This document shows, one piece after another, positions 13,131-24,619 of a DNA stretch of 64,000 nucleotides; position 1 is the first letter of the stretch; each line of letters opens with the position of its first letter. A program made the position numbers and the translations under genes. The notes below the pieces were generated by a model, which saw nothing but the letters and a program-made list of their open reading frames with translations, was not told where the DNA came from and searched no databases. This DNA comes from Calliopum simillimum (Eukaryota > Arthropoda > Insecta > Diptera > Lauxaniidae): positions 99,958,897 through 100,022,896 of the forward strand of contig OX638370.1 in assembly GCA_951812925.1 (NCBI GenBank), written 5' to 3'.

Positions 13131-14939
13131 GTGAATTTGGTATTGTAAACGTCCACTCAATATGCATTCAACAAAAAATTTAATTTTTATAAAAAAAAAA
13201 TTTTTATGTAAATTTTTAAGCTTTGGTCCATTTAAGGGAAAAATTTTTTATTTTTTTTTTTTTTGATATGTTCGAAATTTTTATCTGGGCACCCTGCCGC
13301 TATTTCAATTTATTAAGCCTACAAAAAAGTTCTTTCTAGGCACGAGTATTACATATTAACTCTAAGCTTGGCTTAAATAAGCAATTAAGTCCGAATTAAA
13401 CTTACCTTTTTGTGGCTGAAACCACGTTTTATGTTATAAATATTCCAAAAGTTTTGCGACAAATCAAACGCAGCAGTAGAAAAAAATCACGCAAACAATT
13501 TGTATCCGTGTTCAAATTGAAGCGCTAAGCTTGGCTTTGTGTACGCGCGTGTGTGTGTGTTTGTGCAAAGAAGCAGCACAGTTTAAATTGACATTCCACA
13601 GTGAAAAAGGTAAAAAAAAAACACGAAAAAGAAAACCGCAAGCCAAACAAATTTTTGGTTTTTTGTTGCTACCGAACAATCGAAGTTACACGCACGTATT
13701 GTTGTAGTACTTTTCACCAAAGTTGACTTCCATTAAAGCCAAACTTGACTGCATACACGGTAAGTTTAATAATTTTGTTTACTAAACAAAGCACGCACGG
13801 CTTTGACTTGCGTTTTTTTTTTATGAATTTTTATCTTAATTTGTCAAGAACTTTTTACGGTACAAAGCTCGATATAATTAAGGTCTTCAGGGACAAAATT
13901 TGGCTCGAAGGGCCTTCTAACACACTTTGATATTTTCTTTAATAAAATTTTAGAATTGTTAACGTTTTTCAAGTCACTGATATTACATTCAACTAAAAGT
14001 TTTCCCCGATTTATTTCGTGTTCCAGCAAAAACACTTTCCGGCCGCATGAAAAATCGATTATTAAACACACACGTCCGCCTCGTTCCACTGTCAATGAAC
14101 GTTTGTTGTTGATTAACGTAGTCGCTGTCTCAAGACTTCTAAGATTGCTTTTGCTTCAGTCTCTCAGTCTGTTTATTGATGACGCATTTTACACTCGAGC
14201 TCTTTTTTTTAGTTTTGAGTTATTTCTGTAGTTTTTGTTGTCACCTTTTGTTTATAGTTGTGCTACCAGCTACCGCACCACCAATTCCAGGCGCGTGATA
14301 ATGATGAGACGCCGTGTGCGCTACCGATGTTTAACTCCCTTATAATTTGCCAGCTGTCCTTCGTAGCACAATCTTATGTTTTGTGATTGTCCACAGTGTA
14401 CGAATTGCTTGAAAACAAAGAAACGTTAGTAAATATTAATTTATTTAGTTTATTTTTGTTAAAAATGCACACAAACTGTGAACTGCTGAATTGTCAAAAT
14501 GCTCGTGCTGTGAAATGTCAAAATGCTTCCGCGTTGCTGGCCAATGTGTCAGTTGCAACCAGGGATGTTTGCGTTGAACTACCCAAACTGTGGTAATTTT
14601 TCGCAATGCTGGGAGAAATTTACCTTTGCGTTATTTAGAAGAGACATTTTATTTTGCAGCTGCTGTAGCTTAGCTGGAATCGTGCGGTTCTTTAATTATA
14701 TATTCTATGTAGGTTTTCCATATAACAATTAGTTTTGGAGATATTACCTTCGAAAGTTGAGCATTTACATAGTTTTATGAAACTGGAGCTATTTTAGAAA
14801 CTGTTAACTTATTCTACATGTGACATATGAAAGTTATTTCAAGATGTAACAATTTTTTTTACAAATTTCGGCGATTCTTTCCAATAAAACGGCAATTTTT
14901 CCAAAATAGCTAGTAAACAATATTTTGTTTACATATTTA
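13131..14939. other. Less repetitive region with candidate noncoding exon ends
   Basis: Part of this stretch (about 13380-14380) is less AT-rich than its surroundings and I see no transposon signatures in it. It holds two well-formed splice donors pointing away from each other: minus strand AAAAG/GTAAGT at about 13405 and plus strand ACACG/GTAAGT at 13760. Between them lies a short GT microsatellite (about 13545-13561). This would fit first exons of divergent transcripts, but no coding exon of either was found. Purely a positional suggestion. Confidence 0.3.
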
Positions 14940-15063
14940 GGGTTTTTCATAAAACGTGCAAGCGCCTCGAAGATCTCGTTAACCCGTAAGAGTTGTCAAA
15001 ATCAATTCGAATTTTGACAGTTTTACAAGCTACGAGGCTTTCGAGGGACTAAGACGTTTTGTG
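14940..15063. mobile_element. Small hairpin MITE (CTCGTAA/GTCAAAAT family)
   Basis: About 120 bp, nearly palindromic around the centre AATTCGAATT, with arms containing AAAACGTGCAAGCGCCTCGA, AGTTGTCAAAATC and their complements. A second good copy is at 26187-26291, with fragments near 27580 and 52597. The shared fold and dispersed location indicate a short non-autonomous DNA element. Confidence 0.65.
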
Positions 15064-16450
15064 GATTAATGAAAGCTCGTGTTATTTAATGTCACTGGAT
15101 GTTTCAGTTACTCTTTTATCTTTTTTACTCTATTTCTGTATGGCTTCATTTAAAATTGATTATTTGAATTAAGTCCGAAAAACAGTAAAAAAACCCGTAG
15201 AGTTTTGAGAGGTGTTTTTAGTGTATATTGGTCTTCTAAACACGAATACGCTATTCGTTTTGCTGCGTCAGACCAGGTTTGCTGTAAGTCTGGCTAAGAA
15301 ATTATTAGAAAATCGCTGATATTAAAAATAAAAAAAAAAAAAAAATTAAAAACGTGCTTCTATGTTTATGATCGTGAAAAGTATTACAAAGTAGATTTTG
15401 CCTATGTGTTAAAAAAGTATAATAATATGAAAATCAAATCTGGAGTACGTTTCGATGAATTTAATATTAAAAAAATATAAATTAAAAAAAAAATTCAAAA
15501 TGTGTTTAAAAAGTTTATTTCTCTTTTACAACGAACAAAAAATTATTTTAATTTTATCTTTTGGTGGCATTTTAAAAATTATTTACTTAAATTGGATTTT
15601 TAGCACATTTTCTTAAGTTTTAAGCATTTCTCGTGGTTGGTGTCTCTTAGCGAAAGAACCATAAAAATCGTAGATTTAGCCTTAGAGTCTTACAGTGGGG
15701 TGGAAGTTCAAAAAAACGTAACTCTTTAGGTTTTTAGGTAAAAAAAAATTTGTGTTGATGATAAGATAGAAATATTTTTTTTTGTGCCTCGGATCAAAAC
15801 AAAAAATTTGGGATATTACACCATTCATTCCGAAAATTTTTCAGTTCATAATAAAGTATATACAGCGTGCAAGCCGTGATTTTGCATACTAAAATTCTAA
15901 AACTTGGTGTTGGAAAAATCTTATTCCGAAAATCATTATAGAATCACACAAGGACACACTAATCCATCGAACTCTGTTTTAATGGAATCCTTTTGACCCC
16001 TTCTCCCTAAAAATGAGATATGTGTCAATAGTTTCATTTAAATTTATTTTATTTTGCCTTCATATCAGAGAGGGACTTAGGCAGTTTTGATATTTAACGA
16101 CACATATAATACTTTAGTATTTTACAAAAATATTTTCCGAAAATTAGCCATCAAATGATTTTTAATAAGCCATCTGGTGAAATATTATATTTTTCAAGAA
16201 TTAAGCAAAATCTCTTCTGTTACATCTACGGTCATTAATGTTAGAGCACTTTTTCTATTTTGAGCTGATTTTACAATTTAAGTAATATCACATGCTTCCT
16301 AACCTCTTCCAAGCCAGTTTTACAGAAAAACTTGACCTCATCCAAAAAAAGGATAACATATTCAGAAGACCATCTTAAAAGATTGGGATATTTCTAGTAA
16401 TTGCTTTATACGGATTATGATATTATATGTCCAAAAACGTCTCGAAAACG
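15064..16450. other. Intergenic; contains one arm of a dispersed repeat
   Basis: No gene recognised. The last 140 bp (about 16310-16450) resemble 20040-20260 in direct orientation, including AAAAGATTGGRNTATTTC and GTCCANAANNNCTCGAAAA. This repeat is the target into which the composite element at 16453 was inserted. Confidence 0.4.
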
Positions 16451-16873
16451 TTCACTCAAAAAAATATGACGGTAAAAACAACAAATTTAACAGTAAAAAC
16501 AATTGTAAAAACAGTCAAAAAGACTCCCATTACATTTACAGTCATTTTAACTGGAAATTGTAGGTCATTTTTTTTTTTAATGTCTTTTACAATTTATTGC
16601 AACCGACAGTCAAAAATTACAGTCAAATGACAAAAACTGTTTTTTATCAAATGACTGTAAATCGCAGTTATTTAAATGGTTTTACAGTCAAAAATTCAAT
16701 TACTGTTTTTTCTAGATTAACTGTAATTTACAGTTATTTTAATTGTTTTAAAGTCAAAATTAAATAACGAATTTTTTTTTTTTTTTTTTATTTATTGATT
16801 TATTCATCTAGTGCAGCTTACATTCTATAAAAATTTATTGAAAATACAGTAGTTTGTGTAGTTTATATTTAAA

Positions 16874-18033
16874 GGAAAAATTTTACTTTAGCGACTGTTG
16901 TTGTTTTTTTGTTTTGCCCAAATAGGGCTCTAGAAATTAATTACAAAAACAACAACAAAAAGTTCGGGTCGAACCTACTTTCGGAGATATTGCCATTGCA
17001 AGATCGGGATATATCTTTAATAAAAATCAGTATAAGTTGGGAACCCCTGGATGGATTTTGAAAATATTGATGTTATATGAAATGTATTTTACCGGACTTT
17101 ATAATTGCTCTACAAAATTTTCCAATTTGAGTGACAGTTTTCGAGATATGAGAATTTTTCAAAAATTCACCCCATTTTTTTCCCAAAAAATCGTTATTTT
17201 TCCATCTTTAATAAATTTCTATAGAAAAAACAAAAATGACCCAAATCAATTTTCTTGAAATTAGGAACTTTTAACAACAACAATGCCAGAACAGACAACA
17301 AATACAACAACTTTACTACTACTTAAACAACAGTAATTTTAAATAAGAGTAGGGGTAAATGGAGGGCCTACGGCCGCAGCTCAGAGTTTAAAACTCCCAA
17401 AAATCCAACACTGGCTTTGCGGTGGCCTTCGGCCGAGGATCAGTCCATCATATATCCAATACATAGTTTGGTAGCCAAATTGAGTTGTTGTTGTAGTAGT
17501 TAAGTTGTTGTTGTTCTGGCATTCTTGTTAAAAGTTCCTAGTTTCAAGGAAGTTATTTGGTCTATTTTTGCTTTTTTCTATAGAAATTTATTAATGATGC
17601 AATTTCAGATACATGTTGCATATCAAATGAAAGGAAATAAATTGGGCTTTCTAATTTAGTTATAAAAGTTATAGGTTAATAATACATTTTTTGGGAAAAA
17701 TAAGGTTTTTTTGGGGAAAAAAAATGGGGTGAATTTTTGAAAAATTGTCCTATCTCGAAAACTATGACTCAAATTGAAAAATTTTTTAAAGCAATTACAA
17801 AGTCCGATAAAATACCTTTAATATGACATCAATATTTTTAAAATGCATTCAGGGGTTCCCAACTTATACCGTTTTTTATAAAAGATATATCCAGATCTTC
17901 CGATGGCTATATCTCCGAAAGTAGACCCGTTCTGACATTTTTGATTGCATAGTCTTTCTTAGAATTAAAAACTTAACAAACCAAACTAGGTTTAAAAAAA
18001 AAATATTAACAGTCGCTAATCTAACGTTAAGCA
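16874..18033. mobile_element. Foldback element, copy A
   Basis: Two long inverted arms meet at a GC-rich centre. The left arm (about 16890-17200) contains GCCCAAATAGGGCTCT, AGTTGGGAACCCCTGGATG and TTTTCGAGATATGA. The right arm (about 17680-18025) contains their complements. The ends share the GCGACTGTT terminus with the better preserved copy at 50277-51610. The centre (about 17350-17470) has GCC-rich palindromes around CTACGGCCGCAG and CTTCGGCCGAGG. No 8-bp duplication could be confirmed for this copy. Confidence 0.75.
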
Positions 18034-18119
18034 AAAACAAATTCTATCAAATTAAACATCGCCTATAATGAGTTGTGTTACGCACACAGCCAACATTTGA
18101 AAAACACACAGCAACCAAC

Positions 18120-19025
18120 CTATATTTTGTGAAGAAATGTGTACCAGGATGTCCCTCCGTATTCGGTAGGCATTGTACTTTAAACTTAGCCAAGTCTTTG
18201 TGAGAATGTTCCTTATACCAGATGAATGCAGGTGTTGCAGGTTCTTGTGCGCTTTTCAGTAAAATATCTATTTTTGGAAAAAAAAGAAACCAAATTAAAT
18301 TATTCCACATAACAAATCACATATTTTATACTTACTCTTCACCCTCGCCCATTTTTGTTGTCGCTTCAATAGATATTCTGTATTTAGTATTTGGTTTTAA
18401 GCCGTCCATTTTCATTGCCGTTCTATTGGGATCGGTAATGTGTGGCTCGTATTCACGTCGCTCACCCACAAAGGTGCTTTTAACCTCTTCGAAATAAATT
18501 TTATTACCAGTGAGTTTGCCATTAGGACTTAATGGTTTCTTCCGTGTTAATCAAAAAGTCGGTGAACCTTACGTGTATCAAAATCAATTACGGCGCTGGG
18601 TGGGCCATTGAAATGTCCATTATAGACAAGCACACGCGCGAAATTCTTAGAATCGGGCTTAAATTGTGTTACTAATATTTGACTGCTTCTCTCTCCTGTT
18701 CAGTCCACTTTTGAATTTTATAACCCTTGAAATGACCACGCACAGATTCTACACTGACGGGATTTCAACCGAGTACGGCTGAAGTTGCGCTCGTATTTTG
18801 AATCATTGTAAAGTTGGTCGGAGTTTCTAGGGATCTTGCATGAAAAACAATAAAAACAATTTCAATATTTTCACTTTTTTGGAATTCTGTACATTGTTAA
18901 TCAAACTTACGATCTTCTCCGGAATAGCCGAAAATTTCTTCTGCGTCCACTTTGGATTCACTACTTTAATCAAAGTTTCAGTATAAACAAGGGTGCGTTC
19001 ACTTTGCCGAATTTTTAGCGACTTT
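18120..19025 (-). pseudogene. Nrg: Neuroglian (L1-type cell adhesion molecule) pseudogene fragment
   Basis: The minus strand encodes, in order, broken pieces of the membrane-proximal fibronectin type III region of neuroglian: a GYSGED-like linker (exon near 18910-19025); ETPTNFTM and ESVRGHFKGYKIQ, FNGPPSAVIDFDT, PNGKLTG, VGERREYEPHITDPNRTAMK and LKPNTKYRISIEATTKMGEG (18336-18834); then ATPAFIW, LAKFKV and LPNTEGHPGTHFFTKYR (18120-18267). These match the order I know from Drosophila Nrg. A GT-AG intron remains at 18268-18335, and a second probably lies at about 18835-18909, though its phase is disturbed. So the copy came from genomic DNA, not mRNA. It is dead: a Trp-to-stop change (VLG*NP), at least two deletions with frameshift, and no signal, Ig, transmembrane or cytoplasmic parts. 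It sits inside the TIR element 16453-19982. Confidence 0.85.
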
Positions 19026-20039
19026 GTTATTTGCAAAGGGCTAGTTTACATAGACATTCATAATTAAAATAATCATATATTTGGTGATTATTTTAATCCT
19101 GAAATAAATGAGCAAACGATGCCACGAAATCAAACAGAGTTGTGTTTTAAAGTATTTCACAAAAACAGAGTTGGGTTGTAAAATGTTTCACAATTTTTTC
19201 CTTTTGGGAGTAAAATAATACAGTTTTCGTGAAGAAATCTACGAGATGGATGAAACAAGTGGTTAATAGCAACATAATTTGAGAGTCTATACAAAATTAA
19301 CTCACAGTTTGACACAAATTTGTTGCATGAAAAAATAATACAAAAAAGTATTAAAATTCATGATTATAGTTGCGCAACTATCTTGTCTGAATTGAGTTTG
19401 TATAGCAAATCTCTCGTGTGGTCGCTCACTTATGCCGCTATGTAGAATCGGATAGTTGCCCAACTATCCTGTCTGGCTCTTAATCGAGAAATTTATTAAT
19501 TAAAAATAAAATTCACAGATCTTATTTTATGTCTTTTAAACAAATAAACAAATTTATTAATTTTTACACAAGAAAAGACTTGCTAACTTAGATAAAAAAA
19601 TTTTTATTTTATCAAAGTTTTTTAAAGGGAAACTATTTGGCCGCGTTGAAGGTAAAATTTTAAAGTCGCGTAATAATTCTTAATACTTTTTTGGCGTCGT
19701 ATTAGATATGTGACTGATTTTGACCTCAAAATAATAGTTTTTCTGACTGTTAAAAACCGTAAATTTCCGTTATTTTATATCTCTAGAAATGACTGTAAAA
19801 TTTAACTGCAAAATATATTTTACTTACCTTCACAGTAGAAATAAAAATAACTGTCGAAGAACAGTCAAAAATGTATATTCATAGAAAAATGACTATTTTT
19901 ACAGTAAAAATAACTACAACTGTAAAATTCAAAATTGACTGTAAATTTTGACTGTTACTTTACCTACAAATTTTTTTGAGTGTTGTAGGAAATTCCACGA
20001 TTTAGTTCCTGAGAAACTTCTATAATTTTCTTGTTCATT

Positions 20040-20260
20040 TTCATCTATGTATTGCCTGTGGAATTTTAAAAGATTGGAGTATTTCAAGTTATTGGTCTAT
20101 GCTAATAAATCAAGAATTACTTTTGCCTTGAAAACAAACATTAAGCGTGGTATAATAGGTCCACAATAGCTCGAAAATATTTTAAAATACCGGATTTTCA
20201 GGATTTAGTTCCGGAGAAATTCACATAAGTAATAAGTATTCTTCGTTAATGAAATAAAAC
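20040..20260. repeat. Dispersed repeat unit (direct copy of 16310-16450)
   Basis: Direct similarity to the left and right flanks of the composite element at 16453-19982, including CTCGAAAA and GATTTAGTTCC(G/T)GAGAAA. It serves as the unoccupied version of that insertion site. Confidence 0.55.
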
Positions 20261-21317
20261 TATCTATCTATTAGTCAAAAGAAATCCATTCTTGTAGTAA
20301 ATGTGCGATATTACAATTAAAACGTGGCTTAACCAATATTGCTTGGCGGATTGTCTAACGATTTTCCAAAGAAAATATAAAATTTTTTGGCTATTTTTTG
20401 CTTATGACTTAAACAGTTATATATTCATTAAAATATGGCATCGTCAAAGGTGATATTAAGTTTTTTATCTTAGCTCGCGCTTTCACGCTCTATTCACATA
20501 ACTTTTTAAAGAGGGTACCCCTATAATGATGATCAGTTGATATAATATATGTATGGTATAGTGGTGCGGTATGTGGTTTTTAATATACGAATATGTTAAC
20601 CGGCTGAATGAGTAGAGAATTCTCACAGCTGCCTTTTTGCTTTGATGAGACTGTTTTTGTACTGAATTTGTTAAGCCAGTTTTACGAGTATGTTCTCTTG
20701 TTGGGTATGAGTTTAATCAACCTTCTGAGTTGGTTTTTGGAATTTGAGCATTTTTTTCTTTTTATCACATACTTACTTTATGTTCGTTGATAAGAATGAG
20801 TTTTATTTGAATAAACTGGTTTTATGCTTCGACGACATATTGAAAATGAGTCAGTGTTATGAAATGTTTACTGATCTCAGGTAAACCGATAATTTTATGA
20901 TATTCTTATGGGTATTTTGTAACAGAACAACGGTGTTTCATTGTTGTTGGTTCGACTTTGATGAGGTATATTAAATTGTAATTTAATAACCCAAATGGAA
21001 AACAGTAAAAATTGCATAATAGACTAGAAATAATACACCTTTGCAGCGATTGTAAGTAGTTGAACTTGGTTGAATGCGATCACAAGAAATTGAAAGTAAT
21101 TTTTTGTTAGAAATGATTTTGGGCAAAACTTTAAAAATTCTAAAAAAAACTGATTCTCAACAAATTTTAAAACTATAGAGTTTTGTTCTACATGAGATCA
21201 TAGAAGCTGCTACATAAAAATTGTATTTATGTATGGGGCTGAGGAGCTCTTACCCCGATTCCCTTCCGAAATTTTCTAATTGCCTTGTAATGAGGCATAT
21301 GTAAACCTTGTTTAAAC
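20261..21317. other. Intergenic, no gene recognised
   Basis: AT-rich. The 60-codon hydrophobic open frame at 20608-20790 has no supporting motif, splice context or conservation that I can see, so I do not call it a gene. Confidence 0.4.
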
Positions 21318-21511
21318 GACGCTTTAATTCGGATTAACTAGAACCGTGTTATTCGGGTGCGCACATATAAACGCCATCTTAATTCGTATCGAAGTTCCAA
21401 TACGGATTGAGATAGCGTTTATTCTCAATACGGTTTAAAAAGGCGTTTATATGTGCGTACCCAAATAATACGGTTCCAGTTAATCCGAATGAAAGCGTAT
21501 TATTAAGAAGG
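21318..21511. mobile_element. Inverted-repeat MITE
   Basis: Two arms of about 65-75 bp, containing TTCGGATTAACTAGAACCG and CGCACATATAAACGC on the left and their near complements on the right, separated by about 40 bp. The fold and size fit a short non-autonomous DNA element. Target duplications are not clear. Confidence 0.65.
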
Positions 21512-22165
21512 TAATATATGCTTAAGAATAACCGAGCTTGTCGGCTTGTCCCCCCCCTAAAAAATTCCAATGTACTCCCCTTGCAACATACATAGTAATT
21601 TTGAGCAAAGAGAGCATTTTGTGTTTATTTATGGTAAAATTCAATTTTATTAATTGAAATTGTATAGACAATTAACAAATTAGAAAATAATATTTATGTA
21701 ATTACTGTCATCTACGTATGTATTACATATTTGAAGTGAAAAGCTCTGTAGGTGGTAATTGTGCACAATTTGTTTTCACATGCCCAAAATCGGTATTCAA
21801 AATACACTTATCGCACATCAAGTAAACATATCTACTGTTGCATAGAAAATGCTACCAAATTAAATTGTTTTTATTTTATTTTAACTATTGACTTTGAAGT
21901 GCTTACCATATTTTGTAATTTTTAATTTACTTTCACTTAAGCTCTAATTAGTATTGGTAGACTTAAAAATTCGATAACCATTAAAAACTCATCACTACGA
22001 GTATTAGTTCACTCAAGATTTTGTTACCCTACGCGTAGTATTTATGTTATTATTTTTTGTTTTTGTTTGTCACAATAAAAAGAGGCGTGGCATTGTTGAA
22101 AAATATCTACAATCCCTTCCAAGTCAGGTACCCATACTTTTTTCCCGAGTTGAAGTGACGCACAG
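21512..22165. other. Intergenic, no gene recognised
   Basis: AT-rich sequence with no coding, RNA or transposon signature I can support. Confidence 0.4.
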
Positions 22166-22810
22166 TAGCTCGAAATAGTGATGAGCAAAATCAGTCTTTG
22201 TCTCGAAAAATTTCCAAGATAAAAACCAAGGTTGCTATGGTCTTGGTCTTTGTCACGATAATCATCAAGACCAAGACTGCTATTCAATTATAGTTAGTAG
22301 GTGTGTCACGCCCTTTTCGAGCAAAAAAACAACTCTCAACTCGAAATTATGTGTGTCAAGTTAGCGGGGCAACTTTATCGGATCAAGTCGGGAGTAAGCT
22401 TGGAATTTACAGCTTTTTTGCTGTGATTTTCTGTGGAACGAATAATTTTGCAGCTCGAAAATTTTAGGAAGTTTCGAAAATTTTTAATTTTTTTCAGTGT
22501 GAAAATAAAAATATTTAGCTTAAAGTTTGCAACTATTTTGTGATTTTTCTGTGAAAACAAAAATTTTGCAGCTGTAGTTATTCTTTAAAAAATCCCCTGC
22601 CCCGCTTACTTGACACACATTTCGAAATATCTTTAAAACCAAACAGCTTTGAAAATATAAGGCTTGGAAATTTTGATAACTGTACAATCTTTAAAACTTT
22701 TTTCATGACCAAGACCGAGACCAAGACTTAATGCCCAAGATCAAGACCAATACTCAATATCAAAATCAAGACCAAGACTCACTGTCTAAAACCATGAACG
22801 AAGAGTGCTA
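22166..22810. repeat. AAGACCAAGAC-rich dispersed repeat
   Basis: Degenerate tandem AGACCAAGAC/GTCTTGGTCTT motifs occur in opposite orientations at 22225-22280 and 22700-22790, surrounding a MITE. A related piece in reverse orientation lies at 25895-26130. The whole resembles a non-autonomous element with short repeated ends. Not coding. Confidence 0.5.
22350..22620. mobile_element. MITE with TGTGTGTCAAGT termini
   Basis: The ends read ATGTGTGTCAAGTTAGCGGG and, inverted, ATGTGTGTCAAGTAAGCGGG. The interior has two similar copies of TTTTGCAGCT-containing sequence. About 270 bp, nested inside the AAGACCAAGAC repeat. A stray piece of the terminus appears near 26108. Confidence 0.7.
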
Positions 22811-23312
22811 TGGTTTTCGTCTGATCAACAATACCTCGAATCAATTTTTTTTTTTTTTTTTTTTTGAGTGGGGATTTGTGTTGCATTGAAATTTTAAGTT
22901 CTTTTGGCATTTCATAATCCAAAATCTGTATCTTCCATTGTCATTGAGACCAGAAGAAGGCCAATTGTCTTCTTGTACGTTACACTGAAGGCCAATCAAT
23001 CCTAAATCAATTCGAAAAATTTGATTTCCAATATAAATTTCACACAAAAAAGTTACAAGTTTCTTCAGCCAATGTGCCAAAGAGGTTGTTATACATACGT
23101 ACATCTGAGCATTGTGTTCCGGGTTCGAATCCCAGTGCGAGTGAAAATTTTTTTATATATTTTTTGTAATTATATTATACTTTGGTTATGTTGATAAGAG
23201 CATCGTTTTTCGCTCCAAAGACTCTACAAACGAATTTTGTTTAATTTATAGAAATTGAAAAATTGGAATCGAAAATTACTGAGTGGAGATTTTTAAACCG
23301 GGTCATACATTC
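22811..23312. other. Intergenic with tRNA-like B-box fragment at about 23117
   Basis: Holds a long T run (22844-22865). Near 23117 the sequence CCGGGTTCGAATCCCAG is an excellent pol III B box/T-arm, followed by a run of T. No full tRNA fold can be built upstream, so it is best seen as a fragment of a tRNA-derived SINE. Confidence 0.45.
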
Positions 23313-23314
23313 TA

Positions 23315-24617
23315 AAGGGTGTTTTTTTAGAGGTATAGAACTTCGAATTGAAATAAAACACAAGAAAATCGTTTTAATGTCCATCAATTTGGCTTTATTG
23401 GAAGGATAATTTTATGCCATTAATGTTCAAATATGATTTCGGGTATGTGGCCGCCGCGGCTGGCTCGAATAAAGCCAATTCTACAGGTCCAATTTTCAAC
23501 CACTTTTTCGAGCATATGGGGCCGTATGTCGGCAATAACGCCACGAATGTTGGCTTCCAAGTCCCCTAACGTTTCTGGTTTGTTGGCGTAGACGAGCGAC
23601 TTCACATATCCCCAAAGAAAATAATCCAATGGTGTCAAATCACACGATCTTGGTGGCCAATTGACAGGTCCATTCCGCGAAATTATGCGCTCATCGAATG
23701 TTTCCTTCAATAAATCGATTGTGACGTGCGCTGTGCGGCATGTAGCGCCGTCTTGTTGGAACCACAACTCATCCACATTCATGCCATCCAATTCGGGAAC
23801 AAAATAGTCGGTTATCATGGCTCTATACCGGTCTCCATTAACGGTAACTGACTCTCCAGCATTATTTCGGAAGTAGTATGGCCCAATGACTCCACCAGCC
23901 CATAGAGCACACCAAACAGTCAGTTTTTGTGGATGTAATGGCGTCTCAGGGGTCTCATGTGGATTCTCTTCACTCCAAATGCGGCAATTTTGCTTGTTGA
24001 CGTAGCCATTCAACCAAAAATGAGCCTCATCACTGAACAAAATTTTGCGATGAAAATCAGCATCGAGATCAATCTCATTTTCGGCCCATACACCAAAATC
24101 ACGACGCATTGCATGGTCTCGCGGCTTTAATTCTTGCACAAGCTGGATCTTGTAAGGTCGCAAGCCAAGATCTTTGCGCAAAATCTTCCATAAAGTTGAT
24201 GGACAAAGCTCCAATTGCTGTGCACGGTGGCGAATCGATTCATTCGGGTCCTCTTCAACATTTTGCTCTACAGTGGCAATTGTTTCTTTGGTGCGCACTG
24301 TTCGACGTCTCTGCGGATGCGTATTATCACATAGAGTAAACATAGTGCGAAAACGATCCATGGTTAACCGAATTAATTGCTCTGATGGACGATTATGTCG
24401 ACCATAAAATGGACGGAGCTTGCGGTAAACTTCGCGAACTGAACCATTATTTTCGAAATAAATTTGCACGATTTGCAAGCGTTGTTCTTTTGTCAACCTG
24501 TTCATGATAAAATGGCAAACCAAACTGAACATAAATGACATTAGAGTTGCCAGATTTGACCACAAAATGCCAGTTTTATCTCTATTTGAAAAACAAACCT
24601 CTAAAAAAAACACCCTT
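23315..24617 (-). mobile_element. Full-length rosa-type (DD41D) mariner
   Basis: 1303 bp between TA dinucleotides (23313-23314 and 24618-24619). The TIRs are AAGGGTGTTTTTTTAGAGGT and the complement of AAGGGTGTTTTTTTTAGAGG, differing by one T in a homopolymer. A single uninterrupted transposase frame occupies most of it. Size, TA duplication and catalytic spacing all fit a complete mariner of the rosa lineage known from tephritid flies. It is near-identical to the truncated copy at 7141 over the shared part, suggesting recent activity in this lineage. Confidence 0.93.
23420..24505 (-). CDS. Mariner transposase (DD41D, rosa-like)
   Basis: 361-aa frame starting at the Met of MNRLTKEQRLQIVQIYFENN. 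The longer upstream reading (to 24613) runs into the TIR and is unlikely to be used. The N-terminal ~110 residues hold the paired helix-turn-helix region that binds the TIRs (QRLQIVQIYFENNGSVREVY, then SIRHRAQQLELCPSTLWKIL). The catalytic domain has FSDEAHFW, WFQQDGATCRTAH and CDLTPLDYFLWGY, with 41 residues between the last two Asp. The protein cuts and reinserts the element at TA sites. No stop or frameshift is seen, so it may be functional. The usual family HTAH is RTAH here (a His-to-Arg change near the second Asp), which could matter. Confidence 0.92.
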   Translation of the reverse strand: MNRLTKEQRLQIVQIYFENNGSVREVYRKLRPFYGRHNRPSEQLIRLTMDRFRTMFTLCDNTHPQRRRTVRTKETIATVEQNVEEDPNESIRHRAQQLELCPSTLWKILRKDLGLRPYKIQLVQELKPRDHAMRRDFGVWAENEIDLDADFHRKILFSDEAHFWLNGYVNKQNCRIWSEENPHETPETPLHPQKLTVWCALWAGGVIGPYYFRNNAGESVTVNGDRYRAMITDYFVPELDGMNVDELWFQQDGATCRTAHVTIDLLKETFDERIISRNGPVNWPPRSCDLTPLDYFLWGYVKSLVYANKPETLGDLEANIRGVIADIRPHMLEKVVENWTCRIGFIRASRGGHIPEIIFEH

Positions 24618-24619
24618 TA

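Larger units (their letters stand above)
16453..19982. mobile_element. CACTA-like composite TIR element carrying a host gene fragment
   Basis: The left end reads CACTCAAAAAAATATG and the right end is the complement of CACTCAAAAAAATTTG, each flanked by TT (16451-16452 and 19983-19984). The related repeat at 20150-20220 reads through the same point without an insert, supporting a 2-bp TT duplication. Subterminal regions on both sides (16470-16760 and about 19740-19975) contain many copies of ACAGTNAAAA-type motifs in both orientations, as transposase-binding repeats do in CACTA/EnSpm elements. No transposase frame was found. Inside are a foldback element (16874-18033) and a neuroglian pseudogene (18120-19025). 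The superfamily is inferred from termini only and could be wrong. Confidence 0.65.

Noticed and set aside
18047..18310. Neuroglian-like exon as part of a working gene
   Set aside because: Neighbouring exons have a stop codon, deletions and frameshifts, and no downstream transmembrane or cytoplasmic exons are present in the window.
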